A stretch of DNA of 64,000 bases from Acidovorax sp. 1608163 (lineage in GTDB: Bacteria; Pseudomonadota; Gammaproteobacteria; Burkholderiales; Burkholderiaceae_C), in assembly GCF_003669015.1 (NCBI RefSeq), contig NZ_CP033069.1, positions 4,288,501 through 4,352,500 of the forward strand. The letters are read 5' to 3'. The translations under genes were made by a program, and so were the position numbers. A model generated the notes under the pieces. The model was not told where the DNA came from. It worked only from the letters and a program-made list of their open reading frames with translations, and made no database searches. This document shows positions 9,714-19,047 of the stretch, one piece after another (positions within the stretch are counted from its first letter, which is position 1; each line of letters opens with the position of its first letter).

Positions 9714-11725
9714 GCCTCGCTATGACCTCCGAAACCGTAACTCCCGCCCACTGGGCGCTGGGCCGCCTGAGCTGGGACGTTGTGCCCATGGCGCACGAGC
9801 CTATCGTGCTGGCCACCTTCATTGCCGTTGTGCTGGGCGGCCTGGTCGTCCTGGCAGGCATCACCAAGTTCCGCCTGTGGGGCCCGCTGTGGCGCGACTG
9901 GATCTGCAGCATTGACCACAAAAAGATCGGGATCATGTACATGATCCTGGGCCTGGTGATGCTGCTGCGCGGCTTTGCCGACGCCGTGATGATGCGCCTG
10001 CAACAGGCCATGGCCTTTGGCGACAACATGGGCTACCTGCCGCCACACCACTACGACCAGATCTTCACCGCCCACGGCGTGATCATGATCTTCTTCGTGG
10101 CGATGCCGCTGGTCACGGGCCTGATGAACTACCTCGTGCCGCTGCAGATTGGTGCGCGCGACGTGTCCTTCCCGTTCCTCAACAACTTCAGCTTCTGGAT
10201 GACCACCGCTGGCGCCGTGCTGGTGATGGTGTCGCTGTTCCTGGGTGAGTTCTCCACCTCCGGCTGGCTGGCACTGTCCAACCTGGGCTCGCAAAGCGCC
10301 AGCACGGGGCTGGACTACTACATCTGGGCACTGCAGATTGCCGGGGTGGGTACCACGCTCTCGGGTATCAACCTGATCGTCACCATCGTCAAGATGCGCG
10401 CCCCCGGCATGAGCCTGATGAAGATGCCCGTCTTCACCTGGACCGCCCTGTGCACCAACGCGCTGATCGTGGCCTCCTTCCCGGTGCTGACGGCCGCACT
10501 GGTCCTCATGTCGCTGGACCGCTATGTCGGCACCAACTTCTTCACCAACGAGCTGGGTGGCAACCCCATGCTCTACGTGAACCTGATCTGGATCTGGGGC
10601 CACCCTGAGGTGTACATCCTGGTGCTGCCCGCCTTCGGTGTGTTCTCCGAAGTGGTCGCCACCTTCAGCAAGAAGCGCCTGTTTGGCTACACCTCCATGG
10701 TGTACGCCACGGTGTGTATCACCATCTTGTCGTACCTGGTGTGGCTGCACCACTTCTTCACCATGGGCTCGGGCGCGAGTGTGAACACCTTCTTCGGCAT
10801 CACCACGATGATCATCTCGATCCCCACGGGCGCGAAGATCTTCAACTGGCTGTTCACCATGTACAAGGGCCGCATCCGCTTTGAGCTACCCATGATGTGG
10901 ACCGTGGCCTTCATGGTGACGTTCGCCATCGGTGGTATGACCGGCGTGCTGCTGGCCGTGCCCCCGGCCGACTTCGTGCTGCACAACAGCCTGTTCCTGA
11001 TCGCCCACTTCCACAACGTGATCATTGGCGGCGTGGTGTTTGCCATGTTTGCAGGCATCAACTACTGGTTCCCCAAGGCGTTTGGCTACAAGCTGGACCG
11101 CACCTGGGGCGTGTACTCCTTCTGGCTGTGGCTGGTGGGCTTCTGGGTGGCGTTCACGCCGCTGTATGTGCTGGGCCTGATGGGCGTCACCCGCCGCGCC
11201 AACCACTTTGAAGACCAGTCGCTGCAAATCTGGTTCGTGATCGCTGCGCTGGGCGCCGCCATGATCGCGGCAGGCATTGGCTGTTTCCTGATCCAGCTGG
11301 TGGTGAGCTACCTCAAGCGCGAGCAACTGCGCGACTGGACGGGCGACCCCTGGGGTGGCCGCACGCTGGAGTGGGCCACATCGTCTCCTCCACCCAACTA
11401 CAACTTTGCCTTCACCCCCGTGGTGCATGAGATCGACGCCTGGTGGGACATGAAGAAGCACGGCTACCAACGCCCGCTCAGCGGCTTCCAGTCCATCCAC
11501 ATGCCTGCCAATACAGGGGCTGGCGTGGTCATCTCGGGCCTCTCGCTGGTGTTCGGCTTTGCGCTGATCTGGCACATGTGGCTGCTGGCTGCGGTGTCGT
11601 TCGCAGCCGTGGTGCTGGCTTCGATCATCCACACGTTCAACTACAAGCGTGACTTCTACATCCCGGCCTCCGAAGTGGTGGCCACCGAAGAAGCCCGCAC
11701 ACTCCAACTCGCACGCCATGTCTGA
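9710..11725 (+). CDS. cyoB: Cytochrome bo3-type ubiquinol oxidase subunit I
   Basis: The 671-residue catalytic subunit, a haem-copper oxidase that reduces O2 with quinol electrons and pumps protons. AHGVIMIFF carries a low-spin haem ligand. WGHPEVYI carries a CuB histidine and the cross-linked tyrosine. LHHFFTMG supplies the other CuB histidines, and [10 protein letters not shown] the remaining haem histidines. About 15 membrane helices, as in E. coli CyoB. The start overlaps the cyoA stop by four bases. Its end overlaps cyoC by eight bases. Confidence 0.97.
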   Translation: MSLAMTSETVTPAHWALGRLSWDVVPMAHEPIVLATFIAVVLGGLVVLAGITKFRLWGPLWRDWICSIDHKKIGIMYMILGLVMLLRGFADAVMMRLQQAMAFGDNMGYLPPHHYDQIFTAHGVIMIFFVAMPLVTGLMNYLVPLQIGARDVSFPFLNNFSFWMTTAGAVLVMVSLFLGEFSTSGWLALSNLGSQSASTGLDYYIWALQIAGVGTTLSGINLIVTIVKMRAPGMSLMKMPVFTWTALCTNALIVASFPVLTAALVLMSLDRYVGTNFFTNELGGNPMLYVNLIWIWGHPEVYILVLPAFGVFSEVVATFSKKRLFGYTSMVYATVCITILSYLVWLHHFFTMGSGASVNTFFGITTMIISIPTGAKIFNWLFTMYKGRIRFELPMMWTVAFMVTFAIGGMTGVLLAVPPADFVLHNSLFLIAHFHNVIIGGVVFAMFAGINYWFPKAFGYKLDRTWGVYSFWLWLVGFWVAFTPLYVLGLMGVTRRANHFEDQSLQIWFVIAALGAAMIAAGIGCFLIQLVVSYLKREQLRDWTGDPWGGRTLEWATSSPPPNYNFAFTPVVHEIDAWWDMKKHGYQRPLSGFQSIHMPANTGAGVVISGLSLVFGFALIWHMWLLAAVSFAAVVLASIIHTFNYKRDFYIPASEVVATEEARTLQLARHV

Positions 11726-12350
11726 TATCCGCATCCAAGCGGGCGCCGCGGGCGCCCTGGCCCCGCGCGAGTACCACCTCGCGCACGAGCCCCATCCTGA
11801 AAACGGCACAGCCCTGGGCTTCTGGCTGTACCTGATGAGCGACTGCCTCATCTTTGCCGCCCTGTTTGCCACCTACGGCGTGCTGGGCCGCAGCTATGCG
11901 GCAGGCCCCACCGGCGCCCAGCTGTTTGACCTGCCTTTGGTGGCCATCAACACGGCCTTCCTGCTGCTGTCGTCCATCACCTTCGGCTTTGCCATGCTGC
12001 GCAAGCAGTTGGGCGACGTCAAAGGCACGCTGCTGTGGCTGGGCATCACGGGCCTGTTTGGCCTGTGCTTCCTGGGGCTGGAGCTGTACGAGTTCCAGCA
12101 TCTGATCCACCAGGGCGCTGGCCCTCAGCGCAGCGCCTTCCTGTCGGCCTTCTTCACGCTGGTAGGCACCCACGGCTTGCACGTCACCTTCGGCCTGGTC
12201 TGGCTGGTGGTGCTGATGCTGCAGATCAACAAGCACGGCCTGATCCCCGAGAACAACCGCCGCCTGATGTGCCTGTCCATGTTCTGGCACTTCTTGGACG
12301 TGGTCTGGATCGGCGTATTCACCTTTGTGTACCTGATGGGGGTGCTGTAA
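11718..12350 (+). CDS. cyoC: Cytochrome bo3-type ubiquinol oxidase subunit III
   Basis: A 210-residue, five-helix COX3-like subunit. The segment [21 protein letters not shown] at 24-44 and the [11 protein letters not shown] and [19 protein letters not shown] segments are characteristic of CyoC. I chose the ATG at 11718, inside the end of cyoB, because the family N-terminus is short and upstream in-frame sequence is cyoB shadow. It stabilises the catalytic core in the inner membrane. Its TAA abuts the cyoD ATG directly. Confidence 0.95.
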   Translation: MSDIRIQAGAAGALAPREYHLAHEPHPENGTALGFWLYLMSDCLIFAALFATYGVLGRSYAAGPTGAQLFDLPLVAINTAFLLLSSITFGFAMLRKQLGDVKGTLLWLGITGLFGLCFLGLELYEFQHLIHQGAGPQRSAFLSAFFTLVGTHGLHVTFGLVWLVVLMLQINKHGLIPENNRRLMCLSMFWHFLDVVWIGVFTFVYLMGVL

Positions 12351-12794
12351 ATGAGCGCACAACACGCAACGCACGCGCACGATGCGCACGGGCACGACGA
12401 TCACCACCATGACGCGGGCCCCCACAGCACCTTCTCCGGTTACATGGTCGGGTTTGTGCTGTCCATCATCCTCACCGCCATTCCCTTCTGGCTGGTCATG
12501 TCCAAGGTGATTGCCGACCGCAACACCGCCGTGCTGGTACTGGGCGGCTTTGCCGTGGTGCAGATTCTGGTGCACATGGTGTGCTTCCTGCACATGAACG
12601 GCAAGGTCGAAGGCGGCTGGACGCTGCTGTCCACCATCTTCACGGTGGTGTTCGTGGCCATTGCCATCACCGGCACCCTGTGGGTCATGTTCCACATGAA
12701 TGCGAACATGATGCCCGAGCACCCACAAGTGCCTGCCGCAGGCCAGCAGCAGCCCGCCGCCGAGCACGGTGGCGCGCACAGCACAGCGCCCTGA
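12351..12794 (+). CDS. cyoD: Cytochrome bo3-type ubiquinol oxidase subunit IV, His-rich N-terminus
   Basis: A 147-residue, three-helix small subunit (YMVGFVLSIILTAIPFWLVM, VLGGFAVVQILVHMVCFLHM and the helix at about 93-111). CyoD assists CuB assembly and stability of the oxidase. The first 25 residues contain nine histidines with Asp residues, and a Gln/Pro/Ala/His-rich tail of about 30 residues follows the last helix; both make it longer than E. coli CyoD. The histidine cluster could bind copper or another metal, but that is inference. It begins one base after the cyoC stop. Confidence 0.93.
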   Translation: MSAQHATHAHDAHGHDDHHHDAGPHSTFSGYMVGFVLSIILTAIPFWLVMSKVIADRNTAVLVLGGFAVVQILVHMVCFLHMNGKVEGGWTLLSTIFTVVFVAIAITGTLWVMFHMNANMMPEHPQVPAAGQQQPAAEHGGAHSTAP

Positions 12795-12806
12795 CCGGCA
12801 CCAGCC

Positions 12807-13643
12807 GTGCACACACCCGCAGCGGGCCGCAAGCGCCCGCATTCCCATGCGACCCTGGCGATGCTCACTTTGGTGGGCATCGCCCTTTTTGTGGGCTTCA
12901 TTTCCCTGGGGGTGTGGCAGGTGCAGCGCCGCGCCTGGAAGCTCAACCTCATCGAACGCGTGAGCGCGCGCATCCAGGCCCCGCCCGGCGCCCTGCCGTC
13001 CCCCGACCAGTGGCCGCAGCTGAACGCCGCCAGCCACGAATACCAGGCCGTGCGCCTGCAAGGCCAGTGGCTGGCCCACAAAACGGTGCTGACCCAGGCC
13101 ACCACCGCCCTGGGAGCGGGTTACTGGGTGCTGACCCCTTTGCAGATGGCCGACGGGGTGCAAGTGCTGGTCAACCGCGGGTTTGTGCCGCAAGACCAGC
13201 GCGCGCAGTGGCAAGCCCCGCAGGCATCCCCTGCTGCAACCACCGACGAGCCCCCTGCCACGGTGGTGGGGCTGCTGCGCCTGAGCGAGCCCGGCGGCGG
13301 CTTCTTGCGCAGCAACGACCCTGCCCAGCAACGCTGGCACTCGCGCGATGTGGCTGCCATTGCCCAAGCGCAGCAGCTTGGTCAGGCGGCCCCCTTCTTT
13401 GTCGATGCCGGTCTGCCTTCACGCCTGGGATCTACAGCGGCCGACCTGCCCGCCGACATGGCAGGCCCCTGGCCACGCCCCGGCCTCACGGTGGTGCGCT
13501 TCCCCAACAGCCACCTGGTGTATGCGCTGACCTGGTTTGGATTGGCACTCATGGTGGTGGGGGCGGCCGTGGTTGTGGCACGCTACGAGCGTCGGCTGCG
13601 CGCGGCCCACGCACCCAACCCCGCCCATGACCAGCAGCACTAA
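12807..13643 (+). CDS. SURF1-family oxidase assembly protein
   Basis: A 278-residue protein with two membrane helices (about 15-35 and 240-260) flanking a periplasmic domain, the SURF1 topology. GVWQVQRRAWK after helix 1 and VLVNRGFVP in the middle are family signatures. SURF1 proteins help insert haem into haem-copper oxidases. Its place directly after cyoD matches Surf1q proteins of quinol oxidases, described in Paracoccus. The start is a GTG at 12807, 12 bases after the cyoD stop. It overlaps the kinase gene by 17 bases. Confidence 0.88.
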   Translation: MHTPAAGRKRPHSHATLAMLTLVGIALFVGFISLGVWQVQRRAWKLNLIERVSARIQAPPGALPSPDQWPQLNAASHEYQAVRLQGQWLAHKTVLTQATTALGAGYWVLTPLQMADGVQVLVNRGFVPQDQRAQWQAPQASPAATTDEPPATVVGLLRLSEPGGGFLRSNDPAQQRWHSRDVAAIAQAQQLGQAAPFFVDAGLPSRLGSTAADLPADMAGPWPRPGLTVVRFPNSHLVYALTWFGLALMVVGAAVVVARYERRLRAAHAPNPAHDQQH

Positions 13644-14979
13644 CGCCCCCCACACACCGCCACACGCGCAGCCCCAGAGCAAGGCCCGTTCGGCCAACGC
13701 CTCCGCAGGGCTGAGAAACCTGCACCAGCTCATCCAACTGCGCTGGATTGCGGTGGTGGGCCAGTTGCTCACCATCGAGGCCACCTACTACAGCCTGGGC
13801 ATGCCCCTGCCCTTGCAGGCCATGCTGTCCATCGTGGCGGGCATGGTGGTGTTCAACGTGCTCAGCCTGCTGCGCTGGCGCACCCGGCGCAGCGTGCACG
13901 ACGTGGAGCTGTTCATTGCCCTGCTGGTGGACGTGGGCGCGCTCACCGCCCAGCTGTACCTGAGCGGCGGCATCGGCAACCCGTTTGTCTTCCTGTACCT
14001 GCTGCAGATTGCCGTGGGGGCCATGCTGCTGCGCGGGGGCTACATCTGGTCCATCGTGGTCGTGGCATCGGCCTGCGTCATGCTGCTTTCACAGCACAGC
14101 CAACCCCTGCCGCTGGCCACCAATGTGCACGACGGCTGGGCCAGCCCCTATGTACTGGGCCTGCTGGTGTGCTTCATGCTCAACGCCATCCTGGTCGTGA
14201 TCTTCATCACCCGCATCAGCCACAACCTGCGCCGACGCGATGCGCGGCTGGCCGCCGTGCGCCAGCGTGCGGCGGAAGAAGAACACATCGTGCGCATGGG
14301 GCTGCTCGCCTCTGGCGCCGCGCACGAATTGGGCACGCCCCTGGCCACCCTGGCCGTGATCCTGGGCGACTGGAAACGCGTCCCCGCACTGGCCTCCGAC
14401 GCTACGCTGCAAGAAGACATTGCGGAGATGGAAGCCCAGGTCAAACGCTGTAAAACCATCGTCAGCGGCATCCTGCTTTCAGCGGGCGAGACACGGGGCG
14501 AGCTCTCCAGCCAGACCACCGTGCGCCAGTTTCTGGACACCCTGGTGCAGGACTGGCGCACCACCCGGTCGGTGCAAGAGTTCGTGTACGACAACCTCAT
14601 CGAAGACGACAGCCCCATGGTGGCCGATGTCACGCTCGAGCAAATGGTCTTCAATGTGCTGGACAATGCGCGAGACGCATCGCCGCACTGGGTGAGCTTG
14701 CAGGCACAGCGCGATGCCGATGCGTTGCGAATCGTGGTCACCGACCGGGGTCCGGGCTTCACCACCGACGTGCTCACGCACCTCGGAACGCCCTACCAGT
14801 CCACCAAAGGGCGCCCCGGTGGCGGCTTGGGCCTGTTCCTGTCGATGAACGTGGCGCGCACGCTGGGCGGCAGTGTGGTGGCACACAACCGGCCAGGCGG
14901 CGGCGCCGAGGTCACCATCACGCTATCGCTGCCCGCCATCACCCTGCAAGCCACCGCCCCCGAGGACCATGGACACTGA
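13627..14979 (+). CDS. RegB/PrrB/RoxS-type redox sensor histidine kinase
   Basis: A 450-residue kinase with about six N-terminal membrane helices (40-200). GGIGNPF at 114-120 matches the GGxxNPF quinone-binding motif of RegB. The H-box is AAHELGTPLATLA with phospho-acceptor His233. Cys275 in VKRCKTIV sits where RegB has its redox-active cysteine. The ATP-binding domain includes NARDASP, DRGPGF and GGGLGLFL. RegB-type kinases sense the ubiquinone pool and respiratory flux. The ATG at 13627 overlaps SURF1 by 17 bases, and the stop overlaps the regulator gene by 11. Placement behind cyoABCD suggests the pair controls the oxidase it is encoded with. Confidence 0.9.
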   Translation: MTSSTNAPHTPPHAQPQSKARSANASAGLRNLHQLIQLRWIAVVGQLLTIEATYYSLGMPLPLQAMLSIVAGMVVFNVLSLLRWRTRRSVHDVELFIALLVDVGALTAQLYLSGGIGNPFVFLYLLQIAVGAMLLRGGYIWSIVVVASACVMLLSQHSQPLPLATNVHDGWASPYVLGLLVCFMLNAILVVIFITRISHNLRRRDARLAAVRQRAAEEEHIVRMGLLASGAAHELGTPLATLAVILGDWKRVPALASDATLQEDIAEMEAQVKRCKTIVSGILLSAGETRGELSSQTTVRQFLDTLVQDWRTTRSVQEFVYDNLIEDDSPMVADVTLEQMVFNVLDNARDASPHWVSLQAQRDADALRIVVTDRGPGFTTDVLTHLGTPYQSTKGRPGGGLGLFLSMNVARTLGGSVVAHNRPGGGAEVTITLSLPAITLQATAPEDHGH

Positions 14980-15502
14980 ACGCTTGCTGCTGATCGTGGA
15001 AGACGACGACGCCTTCGCACGCACCCTGGCACGCTCGTTTGAGCGGCGCGGCTACCGGGTGCTGCACGCCGATGGCATGGCGCGGATGGAAGAGCTGCTG
15101 ACCGAGCATGTGCCCCAGTACGCCGTGGTGGACCTCAAACTCAAAGGCGAAGCCACGGGCCTGGCCTGTGTGCGCAAGCTGCACGAGCACAGCGCCAAGA
15201 TGCGCATCGTCGTGCTCACCGGCTTCGCCAGCATTGCCACGGCGGTCGAGGCGATCAAGCTCGGCGCGGGCCACTACCTGGCCAAGCCCTCCAACACCGA
15301 CGACATCGAGGCCGCCTTTGCCCTGCAAGAGGGCAACCCCGAGGTCGAACTCACCAACCGCTCCAGCTCCATCAAAACGCTGGAGTGGGAGCGCATCCAC
15401 GAAGTGCTGGCCGAGAGCGACTTCAACATCTCCGAAGCCGCGCGCCGCCTGGGCATGCACCGGCGCACCCTCAGCCGCAAACTGGGCAAGCAGCGCGTGT
15501 AA
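14969..15502 (+). CDS. RegA/PrrA/RoxR-type response regulator
   Basis: A 177-residue regulator. The receiver domain has acidic EDDD at 11-14, phospho-acceptor Asp55 (YAVVDLKLKGE) and a conserved lysine (LAKPS). A short linker leads to a C-terminal Fis-type helix-turn-helix (NISEAARRLGMHRRTLSRKL) ending the protein, which is the RegA architecture. RegA-class proteins switch on respiratory and energy genes under low oxygen or a reduced quinone pool. It is the last gene of the cyo operon, and the ATG overlaps the kinase stop region by 11 bases. Confidence 0.92.
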   Translation: MDTERLLLIVEDDDAFARTLARSFERRGYRVLHADGMARMEELLTEHVPQYAVVDLKLKGEATGLACVRKLHEHSAKMRIVVLTGFASIATAVEAIKLGAGHYLAKPSNTDDIEAAFALQEGNPEVELTNRSSSIKTLEWERIHEVLAESDFNISEAARRLGMHRRTLSRKLGKQRV

Positions 15503-15692
15503 AGCGCATCCCACCTGGCCTTGAGCTCGCCGCGCCTGGGTCATCCAGGGCCACCCAGAGCTATTTGCGACTTTTAAGCAAAGCACCTTAACTTCGCCCA
15601 GCGCAGGGCCAGCAGCAGAAGCCCCCGCAGTCCTCCTAAGATCGAAGCAAGCCGCCAAAGCAGCGGCTGCACATCCTGAATCTGGAGGAGAC

Positions 15693-16433
15693 ATGTTCGA
15701 CAGCGCTTTGCTGCTGGCCGCAGCCTTTGTGGCCGGGGCCCTCAATGCCGTGGCCGGGGGCGGCAGCTTTTTGACCCTGCCCGCCTTGGTGTTCACCGGC
15801 GTTCCGCCCGTCATGGCCAACGCCACGGGCACGGTGGCCCTGCTGCCCGGCTACATCGCCGGGGCCTGGGGATTCAGGGAGGACACCGCGCCGCCACCGG
15901 GGCTGTCCATGCGCCTGCTGGTGGTGCTTTCGCTCATCGGCGGTGCCGCCGGTGCCGCCTTGTTGCTCGTTACCCCCGACACCACCTTTCGCAGCGTCGT
16001 GCCCTGGCTGCTGCTGGCCGCCACGGCGCTGTTTGCCTTTGGCCCCCGGCTGCGCGCCCGGCTGGCCGGGGGGCACCCGTCGACCACCAAAGCCACCGTG
16101 GGTGTGCTGACCGTGGCGCTGTACGGCGGCTACTTCAACGGGGGCCTGGGCATTTTGCTGCTGGCTCTGTTTGGACTGCTGGGGCAAACCCAGCTCAACG
16201 CGATGAATGGCCTCAAAAACTGGGTATCTGCCCTGCTCACCGCCATTGCCGTGGCCATTTATGCCGCAGGCGGCGTGGTGCAGTGGCCGCAGGCGCTGAT
16301 GATGATGGCCGCGGCCACCGCAGGCGGCTGGGGCGGCGCCCGCGTGGCGCGGCGCATTCCGGCGCCCTGGCTGCGCGCGGGCATTGTGATCACCGGGCTG
16401 GTGATGGCAGGGTTGTTTTTCTGGCGGCAATAG
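15693..16433 (+). CDS. TauE/SafE family membrane transporter
   Basis: A 246-residue protein with about eight hydrophobic segments and the family signature GALNAVAGGGSFLTLPAL at 15-32. A second half-repeat contains YFNGGLGILLLALFGL. The family is linked to export of sulfite, sulfoacetate and related C2-sulfonates, though many members have unknown anionic substrates. A strong GGAGGAG ribosome site precedes the ATG. It stands alone and converges with dtd. Confidence 0.88.
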   Translation: MFDSALLLAAAFVAGALNAVAGGGSFLTLPALVFTGVPPVMANATGTVALLPGYIAGAWGFREDTAPPPGLSMRLLVVLSLIGGAAGAALLLVTPDTTFRSVVPWLLLAATALFAFGPRLRARLAGGHPSTTKATVGVLTVALYGGYFNGGLGILLLALFGLLGQTQLNAMNGLKNWVSALLTAIAVAIYAAGGVVQWPQALMMMAAATAGGWGGARVARRIPAPWLRAGIVITGLVMAGLFFWRQ

Positions 16434-16445
16434 CCTTTTCTTCAT

Positions 16446-16500
16446 ACCAAATCAGGCCCTAGCGCTTATCCAACAAGCGCTAGCAGCTATCAATTTGATA
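16446..16500 (-). repeat. Dispersed short repeat, copy 2 (reverse orientation)
   Basis: Between the convergent TauE and dtd genes. On the minus strand it reads ATCAAATTGATAGCTGCTAG, then CGCTTGTTGGATAAGCGCTA, then GGGCC. It is one of the clearest copies, with complementary TAGCGCTT and AAGCGCTA arms. In this position it could fold as a bidirectional terminator. Confidence 0.8.
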
Positions 16501-16510
16501 CCAAACACCT

Positions 16511-16966
16511 CTAGACAGCTACCGTTGGCGCCATCCGCATCGGTATCGTCACCGGCCCATCGTTGACCAGATGCACCTGCATGTCGGCGGCGAACTGGCC
16601 GGTGGCGACATCGGGGTGCACCTTGCGGGCCTGGGCCACCAGGTAGTCATACAGCCTGCGCCCCTCGTCGGGTGCGGCTGCCTGGGTGAAGCTGGGGCGG
16701 TTGCCGCCGGTGGTGTCGGCCGCCAGGGTGAACTGGCTGACCAGCAGCAGGCCACCCGCTGTGTCTTGCACGCTCTGGTTCATTTTGCCCGCAGCGTCGC
16801 TGAAGATGCGCAGCTTGAGCACCTTGGCCAGCAGCTTGTCGGCCTCGGCATCGGTGTCGCCGCGTTCGGCGCACACCAACACCAGCAGGCCAGGGCCAAT
16901 GGCGCCCACCACTTGGCTGTCGACTTCGACGCGGGCCTCGCGCACGCGTTGCAATACTGCGATCAA
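16511..16966 (-). CDS. dtd: D-aminoacyl-tRNA deacylase
   Basis: A 151-residue DTD, which hydrolyses D-amino acids mischarged on tRNA. The two active-site cross-subunit motifs are present: SQFTLAAD and NDGPVT near the C-terminus. N-terminal [14 protein letters not shown] is typical. The start codon is TTG at 16966, supported by AGAGG six bases upstream and by the family N-terminus. Normal length. Confidence 0.95.
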   Translation of the reverse strand: MIAVLQRVREARVEVDSQVVGAIGPGLLVLVCAERGDTDAEADKLLAKVLKLRIFSDAAGKMNQSVQDTAGGLLLVSQFTLAADTTGGNRPSFTQAAAPDEGRRLYDYLVAQARKVHPDVATGQFAADMQVHLVNDGPVTIPMRMAPTVAV

Positions 16967-17088
16967 AAGCGGCCTCTTTCCTTGAAGATCAAAACCGCGC
17001 CATTGTGCCGTTCACACAGCCCCGCCGAGGGGCTCAGCGTGAACGGTTTTCCCAAACGCACACGTCTACACGTCTGTGCTTTGTGCTG

Positions 17089-17916
17089 TCAGGCGTAAAG
17101 CTGCGCGCCCGCTTGCAACACCTGCTGCGCGCGCGCTGCACCCAGCGCCGCCGCTACCGGCGTCCACACCGAGGCATAAGCGGGCATGTCGTCCGGCGCA
17201 AAAGAGGTGTGCGGCCAATCAGAGCCCAACACCATGCGCGGGCCAAACAGCCCAGCCACGCGCTCTGTGGCCGCGTGCAGCGTGTCGTAAGGCGCCGTGG
17301 CCTGCAGCCGGTACCAGCCAGACAGCTTGATCCACGCCCCCGCATCGGCCAGCCGCGCCAGGTCTTGCCAGGCAGCGTCGTGCACGGGCAACTGCGCATG
17401 CATGCCCGCCAGGTGGTCCAGCACGCAGGGCAGCGCGCATTCGGCCTGCAGGGCGGCAATCTGGGCCAAATGCTGCGGCCCCGCGTACCACTGCACATGC
17501 CAGCCCAGCGCCCGCAACCGGGGGCCGAGCGCGCGCAGGGCCTCGGGTCCATTGCCCACGGGCGAGACGAGGTTAAAGCGCACCCCCCGCACACCCAGGG
17601 CGTGCATGGTTTGCAGCTCGGCATCGGTCACGTCCACATCGACCACCACCACTCCCCGGTGGCGGCCGCTCTCGCGCGCCAGCGCTTGCAGCAACACGCC
17701 GTTGTCGGTGCCGTACACGCTGGGCTGCACCAGCACCAGATGGCCAACACCCAGGGCATGGGCCTGCGCCTCTATGCGCTCCAGAGGCTGGTGGGCGGGC
17801 TGGTAGTGGCCGCCCTGCACTGGCGCGCTGGCATCAAACACATGCACATGGCAGTCCCAGCCTGCATCGGCCGACAAGGCGGAAGATGAAGTCTGAGACG
17901 CTTGCAACTGAGACAT
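17089..17916 (-). CDS. Amidohydrolase family protein (PDC-lactonase-like)
   Basis: A 275-residue TIM-barrel metal hydrolase. The N-terminal metal motif is DCHVHVFD, with later GWHVQWYAG, LDHLAGMHA and GSDWPHT (catalytic Asp). The best resemblance is to the amidohydrolase-2 group that includes 2-pyrone-4,6-dicarboxylate lactonase. It probably opens a lactone or decarboxylates an aromatic or dicarboxylic acid; the substrate is not identifiable. It starts three bases after the Bug receptor gene stop, so the receptor likely binds this enzyme's substrate or a precursor. Confidence 0.82.
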   Translation of the reverse strand: MSQLQASQTSSSALSADAGWDCHVHVFDASAPVQGGHYQPAHQPLERIEAQAHALGVGHLVLVQPSVYGTDNGVLLQALARESGRHRGVVVVDVDVTDAELQTMHALGVRGVRFNLVSPVGNGPEALRALGPRLRALGWHVQWYAGPQHLAQIAALQAECALPCVLDHLAGMHAQLPVHDAAWQDLARLADAGAWIKLSGWYRLQATAPYDTLHAATERVAGLFGPRMVLGSDWPHTSFAPDDMPAYASVWTPVAAALGAARAQQVLQAGAQLYA

Positions 17917-17919
17917 CGG

Positions 17920-18933
17920 TCAGCCCACCACGATCTTGCGTTCGCGGATGACCTTGCCCCACTGCGCCTGCTGGGCCAGGATGAACTTGCCCGCGCTGGC
18001 CTGGGTGGGGTCGGCAAAGGCATCGCCCCCCAAGGCGCGGATGCGGCCCAGCACTTCCGGATCGGCCAGCGCCTTGCGGATGGCGGCCACCAGTTGGGCG
18101 CGGGTGTCTGCTGCAATGCCTGCGGGCGCCAGCACCGGGTTCCACTCCAGCACCTCGTAGTTGGGCACCCCGGCTTCGGCCATGGTGGGCACATCGGGCA
18201 GCGAGCGCGCACGCACCGGCGCCGTGACCGCCAAGGCCCGCAGCTTGCCCGACTGGATGTGGCCCAGCGACGACGCCACGTTGGCGAAGAACAGTGGCAC
18301 CTGCCCGCCCATCACGTCGTTCATGGCCGGGCCGCCGCCACGGTAGGGGATGTGCGACAGCCGCACGCCGGTGCGCTCTTCAAACAACGCCCCCGCCAGG
18401 TGCTGCGCCGAGCCATTGCCCGACGAGGCGTAGGCCACGTCGTCCGGCTTGGCCTTGGCGCGGGCAATCACCTCTTTGACCGAGGTGACGCCAAACCCGG
18501 GGTGGCACACCAGCACGTTGGGGAAGGTGGCCAGCACGGCCAGCGGCACAAAGGCTTTGTTGCTGTCGTAAGGCAGCTTGGGGTACAGCGATGGGTTGAC
18601 GGCAAACGAGGACGCGTCCAGCAGCAGCGTGGCGCCATCCGGGGTGGCGCGTGCCACGGCCGATGCGGCCAGTTGGCCACTGGCGCCGGGCTTGTTGTCC
18701 ACCACCACGTTCTGGCCCAGCGCCTCGCCCAGGCGGGGGGCGATGATGCGGGCCATCAGGTCGGCACCGCCGCCAGCGGGGTACGACACCACCAGGGTGA
18801 TCGTCTTGCCACCGGCAATGGGGGCTGCCGTGGCAAGGCGCCAGGGGACTGCCACGGCGGCAGCGGCCGACGCCACCAACAGGGTGCGGCGCGACAGCGG
18901 CGTGCGCGCGGACAGGCGGGTTGCTTGTGTCAT
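17920..18933 (-). CDS. Bug-type tripartite tricarboxylate transporter receptor (copy 1)
   Basis: A 337-residue periplasmic binding protein of the TctC/Bug family. A twin-arginine-like signal (SRRTLLVASAAAAVAVP) is followed by the family opening VVSYPAGGGADLMAR and the mid motif SSGNGSAQHLAGALF. Bug receptors bind carboxylates, often without ionic interactions, for TctAB permeases. No TctAB lies nearby. I chose the ATG at 18933 over one 20 codons upstream because the signal peptide fits. It is probably in one operon with the amidohydrolase and the GntR regulator. A close paralogue lies at 21902-22915. Confidence 0.9.
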   Translation of the reverse strand: MTQATRLSARTPLSRRTLLVASAAAAVAVPWRLATAAPIAGGKTITLVVSYPAGGGADLMARIIAPRLGEALGQNVVVDNKPGASGQLAASAVARATPDGATLLLDASSFAVNPSLYPKLPYDSNKAFVPLAVLATFPNVLVCHPGFGVTSVKEVIARAKAKPDDVAYASSGNGSAQHLAGALFEERTGVRLSHIPYRGGGPAMNDVMGGQVPLFFANVASSLGHIQSGKLRALAVTAPVRARSLPDVPTMAEAGVPNYEVLEWNPVLAPAGIAADTRAQLVAAIRKALADPEVLGRIRALGGDAFADPTQASAGKFILAQQAQWGKVIRERKIVVG

Positions 18934-19047
18934 GAGAGGTCCTCTCTTTCGCTCAGTAAAAATCAGGAGATGCCCGGCACAGGACCTGGGCACAACCCCG
19001 GCAGCAGGCCACCCCAGCCGGGGCCGGCGCTGCGTGCTCAGGCCGGG

